DNA of 6,377 nt from Bacteroidota bacterium (lineage in GTDB: Bacteria; Bacteroidota; Ignavibacteria; UBA10030), in the NCBI GenBank assembly GCA_025455125.1, contig JALONE010000066.1, positions 1-6,377 on the forward strand. Direction: 5' to 3'. The notes under the pieces are model-generated. The model ran no database searches, had not been told where the DNA came from, and saw only the letters and a list, made by a program, of their open reading frames with translations. A program made the position numbers and the translations under genes. This document shows, one piece after another, positions 1-6,299 of the stretch (position 1 is its first letter; the number at the start of each line of letters is the position of its first letter).

Positions 1-1365
1 CGCCGTCACGAGAATGAGGGGAAAGTACGACATCATCGGCGTGATGATGCTTGTGACGGAATCTCCCACCCGATATGCCGCTTGCGTCAATTCCGGCGAA
101 TAGCCGAGAAGCATCAACATGGGCACGAACACTGGTGCCATGATGGCCCACTTGGCGGATGCGCTGGAGATGGCAAGGTTCACCAATCCGCTGAGCGCAA
201 CGAATGCGATGATGAGCGGAATGCCGGTGAGATTGATACTGCGCAGGAATTCCGCTCCCGTGATGGCGCTGATCACGCCGATATTCGTCCAGCCGAAGAA
301 CGACACGAATTGCGCCGCGAAGAATGCAAGCACGATGTACGACGCCATGCTCTTCATCGCGGTATTCATTGCGTTCACGACATCAGCATCCCGTCGGAAT
401 GAACGCGTGACGAGACCGTACACCAAACCCGGGAAGGCAAAGAAGACAAAGATGATGGTGACGATACCGTTGAGGAATGGAGAGTGCAGCAAGCTCCCGG
501 TGCGTGGATCGCGGAGGATGCCGTCTGCGGGAACGACGGCCCAGGCGACGACGCTGACGAGAAAGAGGTTTGCGAGTCCTGCTGCGATGAGTCCACGTTT
601 CTCCAATGATTCGAGAGGCTTGAGGAATTCAGATCGCTCCTGTTCGGGAAGGGGGCCCAACTGCGGCTCGACGATCCGGACCGTTACCCAAGTTCCAATC
701 CCCGCGATGAGAAATGTCGATGCGATCATGAAGAAATAGTTTGCTGCGGCGGAGACCTCATACGTGTCGTCGACGAGCCGGGCCGCTTCCTGCGTGATGC
801 CTGCAAGCAAGGGATCGATCGTTCCCAGAATCAGGTTGGCGCTGTACCCCCCCGAAACACCGGCGAACGCGGCAGCCATTCCAGCCAACGGATGACGTCC
901 GACGCTCATGAAAACGATCGCGGCGAGCGGAATGAGTACGACGTATCCTAGTTCGGAAGCGGCGTTCGACAGGACGCCTGCGGTCACAACGGCGAACGGG
1001 ATCCAACGTCGCGGGGCTGCGAGGACGAACGCGCGCAACGTCGCCGAGAGCAGTCCAGAACCCTCAGCAATTCCCACTCCAAGCAATGCGACAAGCACCG
1101 TTCCCAGCGGCGCGAAGGCTGTGAAGTTCGAAACCAACGATGTTACGATCCGGCGCGCTCCGTCTGGCGTCAACAGGTTGACGACCTCGAACACCTTCCC
1201 GGTGCTGGGGTGGACGGCAGACCAAGATTGAAGGACTGACGACATCAGGACGACGGCTGTTGCCATCAAGGCGAAAATGGTGACGGGATGAGGCAATGCA
1301 TTGCCGAAGCGTTCAATTCCTGCGAGGAATCGCAGGACAAGCGATGGTTTGCGAGCTGAATTCAT
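1..1365 (-). CDS. AbgT-family transporter, C-terminus cut off by window edge
   Basis: This is a multi-pass inner-membrane transporter of the AbgT family. Known members import p-aminobenzoyl-glutamate (E. coli AbgT) or export sulfonamide antimetabolites using the proton gradient (MtrF, YdaH). I translated it directly from the minus strand: ATG at 1365, then 455 codons open to base 1 with no stop. Members are usually about 500 residues, so roughly 50 are missing. Many hydrophobic segments are present, with SGGYSANLILGTIDP at residues 171-185 and SSASAKWAIMAPVFVP at 400-415, then YRVGDSVTSIITPMMSYFPL near 431-450. The spacing N396, W406, P424, R432, D435 matches functional residues I recall for YdaH (N390, W400, P418, R426, D429), and D184 probably corresponds to its D180. 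The start has only a weak GGGA upstream, and an in-frame GTG lies a little further up. It sits 73 bp downstream of hrpB. The family call is strong; substrate and direction of transport are open. Confidence 0.93.
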   Translation of the reverse strand, partial: MNSARKPSLVLRFLAGIERFGNALPHPVTIFALMATAVVLMSSVLQSWSAVHPSTGKVFEVVNLLTPDGARRIVTSLVSNFTAFAPLGTVLVALLGVGIAEGSGLLSATLRAFVLAAPRRWIPFAVVTAGVLSNAASELGYVVLIPLAAIVFMSVGRHPLAGMAAAFAGVSGGYSANLILGTIDPLLAGITQEAARLVDDTYEVSAAANYFFMIASTFLIAGIGTWVTVRIVEPQLGPLPEQERSEFLKPLESLEKRGLIAAGLANLFLVSVVAWAVVPADGILRDPRTGSLLHSPFLNGIVTIIFVFFAFPGLVYGLVTRSFRRDADVVNAMNTAMKSMASYIVLAFFAAQFVSFFGWTNIGVISAITGAEFLRSINLTGIPLIIAFVALSGLVNLAISSASAKWAIMAPVFVPMLMLLGYSPELTQAAYRVGDSVTSIITPMMSYFPLILVTA

Positions 1366-1438
1366 TAAGGGATTCCCAAATGTGTCTGGTATGAACACGG
1401 AAGGGATGCGTGGAGGTTCCGTCGAATTGGCGTGCGCA

Positions 1439-3937
1439 TCAACGAGTCCGGCGCTTCGGCCTGCTTGTGGGCGGCGCGGTCATTGGATCATCCGGCCAAA
1501 CGTGGCGTGGATAGCGTGCGCGCATCTGGCGGCGGATCTCGGGGTAGGTAGTCGCCCAGAAGCTCGCCAGATCCTTCGTGACGGCGAGCGGTCGTTGGGC
1601 GGGTGAGAGGAGGTGGAGTACGAGTGGAATCCGTCCGCCGGCGATCCGTGGCGTATCGGTTTGTCCAAAGAGTTCTTGCAGCCGCACGGCGAGCACGGGG
1701 GGATCCACGGAATAGTCAATGCGTGCCTTGGTTCCGGTGGGGAGCAGAATATGCGCAGGGGCGAGTCGGTCGAGTTGCTGCAGCTGAGCGTGCGTGAACC
1801 GGGCTTTCAGGAGCTGAAGCAGGGGAAGAGAGGCGAGATGCTCGCGCCGACGCAGAGACGAAAGCGAGCCGCCGCACCACAGTTCCAGGTCAGAGAGCAA
1901 TTGTTCGTTGCTCATGACGGGCAAGTCCGCCTCGGCGAAACCAGCGATGCGAATCCATTCCGAGCGCTGTTGAAACGTGCGCGCGTCCTGCGTCCAGGGG
2001 AGCACATCGATTCCCATCGAACGAATTCCCTCCGCCATTGCGGATGTCGCATCGGCGTCGGAAAGCTGGATCGGGAATTCCCGCAATTCGATTCCTTCGA
2101 GTCTCTCCACCCTCCGGGCGATCACGGATTGAGTCTGCGGATCCCATCGCGACTCGTCTTCCCGCGTGATGCGCGTCTCAAATACGAGGCGAAGATCGTT
2201 GACGGAAAGGGGAGCTGCGAGGAACACACGCGCAGATTCGTTCGCCCCGTCCGCATCGGCGATCGCGAGAAACTGCTCACGCGCCAGGAGACTCGATTCG
2301 GGGAGAACGCCCGTTCCGCCGCCGGCGAGTTGATACCGATTGCTTCCCGCCGTCCGCTGTTTGCCGATACGTTCGGGATACGCAAGAGCCAGAAGTGTCC
2401 CGTGCGGCGTTTCCAATGCAACGCCCGCTTCTTCCTTTGAGATCAGCTGACGCAACCGGCGTGCCTGTGCACGAATACGCTCGTATGCCGCGGAGGAGGA
2501 GCGGCGGGTATCATTCAGTGCATGCAGGCGGGATTCAAGGTCGATGTCGGCGCGTTGATTCGGGGATCCCGGATTTCGTTCCTCAAGCGAAGCGGCGATG
2601 AGACATGCATCGTCAGCACAGCCAAGTTCGGAACCACGAACGATCATTTCGGCGAGTCTGGGATGAGTCGGGAATCGTGCGAGCGTCTTTCCATGCGATG
2701 TCAACTGGAGTGTTTCATCGAGTGCCCCCAGGCGTTGAAGCAGTCGTTGTGCCTGCTGGAGATGGGCCGACGGCGGCGGATCGAGGAATCGCAAGGACGC
2801 ACCGCGCGCATCTCCCCACAGTGCCAGATCAAGCGCCAGTGGGGCAAGGTCTGCGGTCTTGATCTCCGGTTGATTGTATGCCGGCAGGGCGGAATGTTCT
2901 TGCTCGGTCCACAATCGAACGCAGAGGCCGCTCGAAAGACGTCCCGCTCGTCCGCGACGTTGATCCGCCGACGCACGAGAGACGGGAACGGTAGCGAGAC
3001 CGCTCATCCCCCGATTGGGGTCGAACCGTGATACGCGCATCAATCCTGAATCAACGACGGTGCGGACACCGTCGATGGTCAGGCTCGTCTCAGCGACATT
3101 TGTGGAGAGAATGATCTTACGCCTGCCGTTCGGATCGGGATTCAAGGCGGCCAGTTGTTGTGCTGAAGGGGCATCGCCGAACAGCGAATGAACGACGAAC
3201 TCATCCGAGGAGATCGGACGCTCATGCAGGATCGATTCGGTCCGAAGGATCTCGCGCTGTCCCGGGAGGAACACGAGGATGTCGCCATCGGATTCCGTCG
3301 ACACACGACGGACCGTTTCGGCGACACGGACTTCGATCGGTTTGTCTGATCGAAACGCTGCGAACCGGGTCTCGACGGGGAAGAGGCGGCCTGGACATTC
3401 GACTACCTGCGCATCCGGCATTAAGGACTGAAGCGCAATCCCGTCAAGCGTCGCGGACATGACCAGCAAGCGAAGGTCGTCGCGCAGGTGATCTTGCACA
3501 TCGAGGACGAGTGCGAGACCGAGATCGGCGTGAATGCTCCGTTCATGGAACTCATCGAAGATCACCAAACCGATGCCGGTCAATGCCGGATCGTCGTGCA
3601 GCATGCGCGTCAGGATCCCCTCCGTGACCACTTCGATACGCGTCGCCGGGCCGGTCTTGGATTCGCCCCGAATGCGGTATCCCACGGCTTGACCGGTCTG
3701 TTCCCCGAGGAGTGAAGCCATGAACTCGGCGGCGCGACGAGCCGCGAGGCGTCGAGGTTCGAGCATGAGGATGCGTTGATGGGCGAGACCTGGATGATCG
3801 AGCAGCGCGATCGGAACGCGCGTAGTCTTCCCGGCTCCCGGGGCAGCGGAAAGAATGAGGCGCCGAGCGCCGGTGAGTGCCTGTCGGAGTTCTTGGAGGA
3901 CGCCGTCGATCGGCAGCGGTATGGTGGCATCATGCAT
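1439..3937 (-). CDS. hrpB: ATP-dependent RNA helicase HrpB (DEAH box)
   Basis: This is a cytoplasmic superfamily 2 DEAH/RHA-type RNA helicase of the HrpB subfamily; its RNA targets are not well defined. Using ATG 3937 it is 832 residues, close to E. coli HrpB at about 810. Motifs in order: Walker A APGAGKT 32-38; LEPRRLAAR 59-67; VTEGILTRML 104-113; DEFHER 128-133 (motif II, DEFH rather than DEAH, as is typical of HrpB); MSATLDG 160-166; VFLPGQREI 222-230; STNVAETSLTIDG 278-290 (motif V); QRRGRAGR 326-333 (motif VI). HA2-like and HrpB C-terminal regions follow, ending in the signature YPRHVWPDDP and a basic tail. All helicase residues are intact. The start is uncertain: the frame stays open to ATG 4084 (with AGGG close upstream) and to GTG 4135. 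Those would add 49 or 66 residues of Pro-Gly-Glu repeat that the family lacks. ATG 3937 lacks a Shine-Dalgarno but fits the family N-terminus. The gene is divergent from moxR, with the AbgT gene downstream. Confidence 0.95.
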   Translation of the reverse strand: MHDATIPLPIDGVLQELRQALTGARRLILSAAPGAGKTTRVPIALLDHPGLAHQRILMLEPRRLAARRAAEFMASLLGEQTGQAVGYRIRGESKTGPATRIEVVTEGILTRMLHDDPALTGIGLVIFDEFHERSIHADLGLALVLDVQDHLRDDLRLLVMSATLDGIALQSLMPDAQVVECPGRLFPVETRFAAFRSDKPIEVRVAETVRRVSTESDGDILVFLPGQREILRTESILHERPISSDEFVVHSLFGDAPSAQQLAALNPDPNGRRKIILSTNVAETSLTIDGVRTVVDSGLMRVSRFDPNRGMSGLATVPVSRASADQRRGRAGRLSSGLCVRLWTEQEHSALPAYNQPEIKTADLAPLALDLALWGDARGASLRFLDPPPSAHLQQAQRLLQRLGALDETLQLTSHGKTLARFPTHPRLAEMIVRGSELGCADDACLIAASLEERNPGSPNQRADIDLESRLHALNDTRRSSSAAYERIRAQARRLRQLISKEEAGVALETPHGTLLALAYPERIGKQRTAGSNRYQLAGGGTGVLPESSLLAREQFLAIADADGANESARVFLAAPLSVNDLRLVFETRITREDESRWDPQTQSVIARRVERLEGIELREFPIQLSDADATSAMAEGIRSMGIDVLPWTQDARTFQQRSEWIRIAGFAEADLPVMSNEQLLSDLELWCGGSLSSLRRREHLASLPLLQLLKARFTHAQLQQLDRLAPAHILLPTGTKARIDYSVDPPVLAVRLQELFGQTDTPRIAGGRIPLVLHLLSPAQRPLAVTKDLASFWATTYPEIRRQMRARYPRHVWPDDPMTAPPTSRPKRRTR

Positions 3938-3979
3938 AGGAGAATATGCGAAATGAAGCGGAAAGAAGATGCGGGATGT

Positions 3980-4051
3980 CCCCGGAACCTCGCCGGGAAT
4001 CTCCCCGGGAGTTTCCCCGGGAATCTCCCCGGGGATGACTCCGGGGGAGCC
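3980..4051. repeat. 12-bp GC-rich tandem repeat at the hrpB 5' end
   Basis: Five to six degenerate 12-bp units lie end to end. On the plus strand they begin at 3980, 3992, 4004, 4016, 4028 and (degraded) 4040. The core is CCCGGGAATCTC, with the 4004 unit reading CCCGGGAGTTTC and the last units drifting. Because 12 is a multiple of 3, the minus strand reads as PGEI, PGET, PGEI, PGEV in the open hrpB frame. Each unit also carries CCGGG-type complementarity to its neighbour, so a transcript could form short GC hairpins just upstream of the hrpB start. Whether the array is translated is unresolved. Confidence 0.85.
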
Positions 4052-4111
4052 CAACGAGGGGGCCCATGCTTGAACAAATCCCATTTCTTCCCTATTTTCT
4101 TCATCAGAATC

Positions 4112-4162
4112 AGCGAGCCGCCCAGTCAGCACCACCGGAACTGAGTGGCTCGTTGCATTTTT
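4112..4162 (+). promoter_or_regulatory. Inverted repeat with T-run, possible terminator or attenuator
   Basis: AGCGAGCCGCCCAG (4112-4125) pairs with CTGAGTGGCTCGTT (4141-4154) across a 15-base loop: 14 positions with one C-A mismatch and two G-T wobbles. On the plus strand a GCA and then TTTTT (4158-4162) follow, which resembles a rho-independent terminator. No plus-strand gene ends upstream, so it would act as an attenuator in a moxR leader or block antisense transcription into hrpB. It could instead be a protein-binding dyad for the divergent promoters. The geometry is read directly; the function is inference. Confidence 0.4.
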
Positions 4163-4234
4163 CGCGCGAATGGGCGGGAACGCAGGTCTGAGCCGAACCG
4201 TCTAATCTTCTTCGTATCGATCATGTCATCAATT

Positions 4235-4238
4235 GGAG
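4235..4238 (+). promoter_or_regulatory. Ribosome binding site of moxR
   Basis: GGAG lies six bases (ACGCTT) before the GTG at 4245. This spacing is ideal for a Shine-Dalgarno and decides the moxR start in favour of GTG 4245. The in-frame TTG at 4233 overlaps this site and has nothing comparable upstream. Confidence 0.75.
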
Positions 4239-4244
4239 ACGCTT

Positions 4245-5228
4245 GTGGATATCAAGACCATCAATGAAATGATCCAGCGTGAAAGCGCGTTCGTCGACAC
4301 ACTGACGGCTGAGGTCGGCAAGGTCATCGTCGGCCAGAAACAGATGGTGGATCGGTTGCTCATCGGCCTCCTCTGCAACGGCCATATTCTGCTCGAAGGG
4401 GTGCCGGGACTTGCGAAAACGCTCACGATCAAGACCTTGGCTTCCGCCATCAGCGCGAAGTTCCAGCGCATCCAGTTCACGCCCGACCTCCTTCCCGCCG
4501 ACCTCGTCGGGACGATGATCTACAACCAGAAAGATGGCAAGTTCCAAACGCGGAAAGGACCCATCTTTGCTCATTTCATTCTTGCGGATGAGATCAACCG
4601 CGCCCCGGCAAAGGTGCAGAGTGCGCTGCTCGAGGCAATGCAGGAGCGCCAGGTGACGATCGGCGAAGAGACCTTCAAGCTCGAAGAGCCGTTCCTCGTT
4701 CTGGCGACGCAGAATCCGATCGAGCAGGAAGGAACATACCCGCTCCCCGAAGCGCAAGTCGACCGCTTCATGCTGAAGGTGAAGATCGTATATCCGACGA
4801 AAGAGGAAGAGCTCGCGATCATGAGGCAGAATGTCGCCGGTGCCGATAAGCCCGTGAAGACCGTGGTCTCTCCGAAAGAGATCCTCTCGGCACGCGATGT
4901 CGTTCGTCAGGTCTATATGGACGAGAAGATCGAGCGCTACATCCTCGACATTGTCTTCGCGACGCGCGAACCGAAGAACTACAAGCTTGAAAAACTGGCA
5001 CCGCTGATCAGTTACGGTGCGTCTCCCCGCGCATCGATCAATCTTGCGCTCGCAGCCAAAGCGCATGCCTTCATCAAGCGCCGCGGGTACGTCATTCCTG
5101 AAGATGTTCGTGCCATATGCCCGGACGTCATGCGTCACCGTGTCGCAGTGACCTACGAGGCAGAGGCCGAGGAGATCACGTCCGAGCAGGTCGTAGTGGA
5201 GATTCTGAATGCAGTGGAGGTGCCGTAG
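4245..5228 (+). CDS. moxR: MoxR-family AAA+ ATPase
   Basis: This is a cytoplasmic AAA+ ATPase of the MoxR family. Such proteins act as chaperone-like remodelling factors, usually on partners with von Willebrand A (VWA) domains encoded beside them. With the GTG start it is 327 residues, normal for the family, and the N-terminus (DIKTINEMIQRESAFVD) is family-like. Visible motifs are Walker A GVPGLAKT 52-59, Walker B FILADEIN 111-118, sensor 1 ATQNP 154-158, the arginine-finger-type VDRF 172-175 (R174) and sensor 2 GASPRAS 258-264 (R262). The C-terminal lid runs to about 325. Everything needed for ATP binding and hydrolysis appears intact. The next gene, 90 bp on, encodes the DUF58 protein that is its usual partner, so co-transcription is likely despite a repeat-filled gap. 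The symbol is a family name; the ortholog subgroup cannot be fixed from this window alone. Confidence 0.95.
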   Translation: MDIKTINEMIQRESAFVDTLTAEVGKVIVGQKQMVDRLLIGLLCNGHILLEGVPGLAKTLTIKTLASAISAKFQRIQFTPDLLPADLVGTMIYNQKDGKFQTRKGPIFAHFILADEINRAPAKVQSALLEAMQERQVTIGEETFKLEEPFLVLATQNPIEQEGTYPLPEAQVDRFMLKVKIVYPTKEEELAIMRQNVAGADKPVKTVVSPKEILSARDVVRQVYMDEKIERYILDIVFATREPKNYKLEKLAPLISYGASPRASINLALAAKAHAFIKRRGYVIPEDVRAICPDVMRHRVAVTYEAEAEEITSEQVVVEILNAVEVP

Positions 5229-5232
5229 AGCC

Positions 5233-5313
5233 AAGTCAAAGGCCACAAGGCAAAAGTTAAAAGGCCGGAGATTCTTGCCAACCCATTTTGACTTCTGACT
5301 TTTGACTTCTCCC
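5233..5313 (+). repeat. Heptad repeats with fold-back potential between moxR and DUF58 gene
   Basis: The gap between the two genes is almost wholly 7-bp periodic sequence. The left arm (5235-5269) has five purine-rich units such as GTCAAAG, GGCAAAA and GTTAAAA. The right arm (5286-5313) has four units: TTTTGAC, TTCTGAC, TTTTGAC and TTCTCCC. The arms are roughly reverse complements. AAGTCAAA (5233-5240) pairs perfectly with TTTGACTT (5301-5308), and CAAAAGTTAAAA (5251-5262) pairs with TTTTGACTTCTG (5286-5297) with one mismatch and one wobble. The folded transcript would end about ten bases before the DUF58 ATG. Confidence 0.85.
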
Positions 5314-5318
5314 TTATT

Positions 5319-6194
5319 ATGGAACCACGTGAACTTCTGAAGAAAGTCCGACAACTCGAGATTCGCACCCGGGGAATGGTGAACCAGGTATTCTCGGGTG
5401 AATACCACTCCGTCTTCAAAGGACGGGGGATGGAATTCTCCGAGGTGCGCGAGTACCAACTCGGCGATGACGTCCGGACGATCGACTGGAACGTGACCGC
5501 GCGGTTGAATCATCCGTTCGTGAAGGTCTTTGAAGAGGAACGGGAACTCACGGTCATCCTCCTCGTCGACATGAGCGGCTCGCAGGCGTTCGGCTCGCAA
5601 ACTGCTCTGAAGCGGGACATCGCCATCGAGATCAGTGCCGTGCTCGCCTTCTCGGCGATGAAGAACAACGACAAGGTCGGTCTGATGATGTTCACCGACA
5701 CGATCGAGAAATACGTTCCGCCCCGGAAAGGCCGTTCTCACACGCTCCGCATCATTCGCGAACTGCTTTCGTTCGAACCATCGGGCCGCGGCACGAGCAT
5801 CCGCGGGGCGCTCGAGTATCTGAACCACATTCACAAGAAGCGGAGCATCGTGTTCCTCGTGTCGGATTTCATCGATACCGGCTACGAGGCGGCGTTGCGG
5901 ATCGCAGGGAAACGCCATGATCTCGTTGGACTGGTGCTGAACGATCCGCGGGAGCAGGAATTGCCCCGCGTCGGGTTGCTGAATCTCCGCGATGCCGAGC
6001 GGGGAACGGTTCGCATGGTTGACACCAGCGATCGTCGAGTGCGCGAGGCGTTCCGCAAGCATCGTGATACCCTGCAGCGTTCCCGCAAATCGCTCTTCCT
6101 GAAATCCCGGCTCGACGCGGTGGAGATCGATGTGACAGAGCCATACATAAAGCCGCTTAGTGATTTCTTCCGGAAGAGGGAGAAGAGGTATTAG
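5319..6194 (+). CDS. DUF58 / VWA-like protein, MoxR partner
   Basis: This is a DUF58 protein with a von Willebrand A-like fold, 291 residues, the length of the short soluble form; longer members carry N-terminal membrane helices, which this one lacks. The DUF58 signature GRGMEFSEVREYQLGDDVRT is at residues 35-54, followed by IDWNVTARLNHPFVKVFEEE at 55-74. The VWA-like part carries a MIDAS motif DMSGS (D84, S86, S88). T159 (GRGTS) and D183 (VSDFID) are well placed to complete the metal site. The C-terminus is basic (RKREKRY). The pairing with moxR implies that MoxR remodels or activates this protein; similar pairs head Bat-type operons linked to envelope stress and aerotolerance. The ATG at 5319 has no Shine-Dalgarno because the heptad repeats run almost up to it. 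There is no frameshift or missing key residue. Family call firm; precise role inferred. Confidence 0.94.
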   Translation: MEPRELLKKVRQLEIRTRGMVNQVFSGEYHSVFKGRGMEFSEVREYQLGDDVRTIDWNVTARLNHPFVKVFEEERELTVILLVDMSGSQAFGSQTALKRDIAIEISAVLAFSAMKNNDKVGLMMFTDTIEKYVPPRKGRSHTLRIIRELLSFEPSGRGTSIRGALEYLNHIHKKRSIVFLVSDFIDTGYEAALRIAGKRHDLVGLVLNDPREQELPRVGLLNLRDAERGTVRMVDTSDRRVREAFRKHRDTLQRSRKSLFLKSRLDAVEIDVTEPYIKPLSDFFRKREKRY

Positions 6195-6229
6195 GAGTAG
6201 GGAGTAAAGAGTAGAGAGTAGTAAGAGAA
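6195..6229 (+). repeat. GAGTAGN heptad tandem repeat
   Basis: Starting on the base after the DUF58 stop codon, four perfectly phased 7-bp units read GAGTAGG, GAGTAAA, GAGTAGA and GAGTAGT, with a decayed fifth (AAGAGAA). It differs in sequence from the heptads upstream of the DUF58 gene and from the next array, but has the same period. It is non-coding in the direction of the operon. Confidence 0.85.
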
Positions 6230-6250
6230 GATGTCGGTGGTCGGGAGCCG

Positions 6251-6299
6251 GTAATCAGTCATCAGTCGTCAGTAATCATTGATCAGTAATCAGTGTGAA
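6251..6299 (+). repeat. GTAATCA heptad tandem repeat
   Basis: Seven phased 7-bp units are present. Three are exactly GTAATCA (6251, 6272, 6286). The others are GTCATCA, GTCGTCA, TTGATCA and a final decayed GTGTGAA. The array lies 21 bases after the GAGTAGN array and runs into the probable start codon of the next gene. It resembles the short tandemly repeated heptamers known from cyanobacterial and some FCB genomes. There are no spacers, so it is not a CRISPR. Confidence 0.88.

Larger units (their letters stand above)
3938..4244. promoter_or_regulatory. Divergent intergenic region between hrpB and moxR
   Basis: These 307 bases separate the chosen starts of hrpB (leftward) and moxR (rightward), so promoters for both should lie here. 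It contains a 12-bp tandem array (3980-4051), an inverted repeat with a T-run (4112-4162), a perfect palindrome TTCGCGCGAA (4161-4170) and the moxR ribosome binding site. I found no convincing -35/-10 pair for sigma-70, nor a clear Bacteroidota-type TANNTTTG box, on either strand, so no promoter is placed. The hrpB frame is open as far as 4135, so part of this stretch may be an N-terminal extension of the helicase rather than untranslated leader. Confidence 0.6.

Noticed and set aside
119..739. A 206-codon plus-strand frame across the left end
   Set aside because: It is antisense to the AbgT transporter gene, whose minus-strand translation gives clear family motifs over 455 codons. This frame has no recognisable domain.
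1366..1438. Terminator or promoter between hrpB and the AbgT gene
   Set aside because: The 73-bp gap shows no stem followed by a T-run on the minus strand and no convincing promoter boxes. A near-palindrome GGGATTCCC at 1369-1377 is too short to call.
1613..2440. A 275-codon plus-strand frame inside hrpB
   Set aside because: It lies in codon register opposite the helicase C-terminal half. The peptide has no recognisable fold, and hrpB on the other strand is well supported by motifs.
4233..4244. TTG at 4233 as the moxR start
   Set aside because: It overlaps the GGAG that serves GTG 4245 and has no ribosome binding site of its own. The four extra residues are not typical of MoxR N-termini.
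4221..6062. A 613-codon open frame on the minus strand running opposite both moxR and the DUF58 gene
   Set aside because: It is in exact codon register with both sense genes, which share one reading frame. Antisense stops would need sense TTA, CTA or TCA codons, which are rare in this GC-rich coding DNA. Its peptide shows no recognisable domain, and it reads through the heptad gap, while the sense proteins are textbook families.
6195..6299. CRISPR-like array
   Set aside because: The units are only 7 bp, directly adjacent and degenerate, with no unique spacers and no cas genes nearby.
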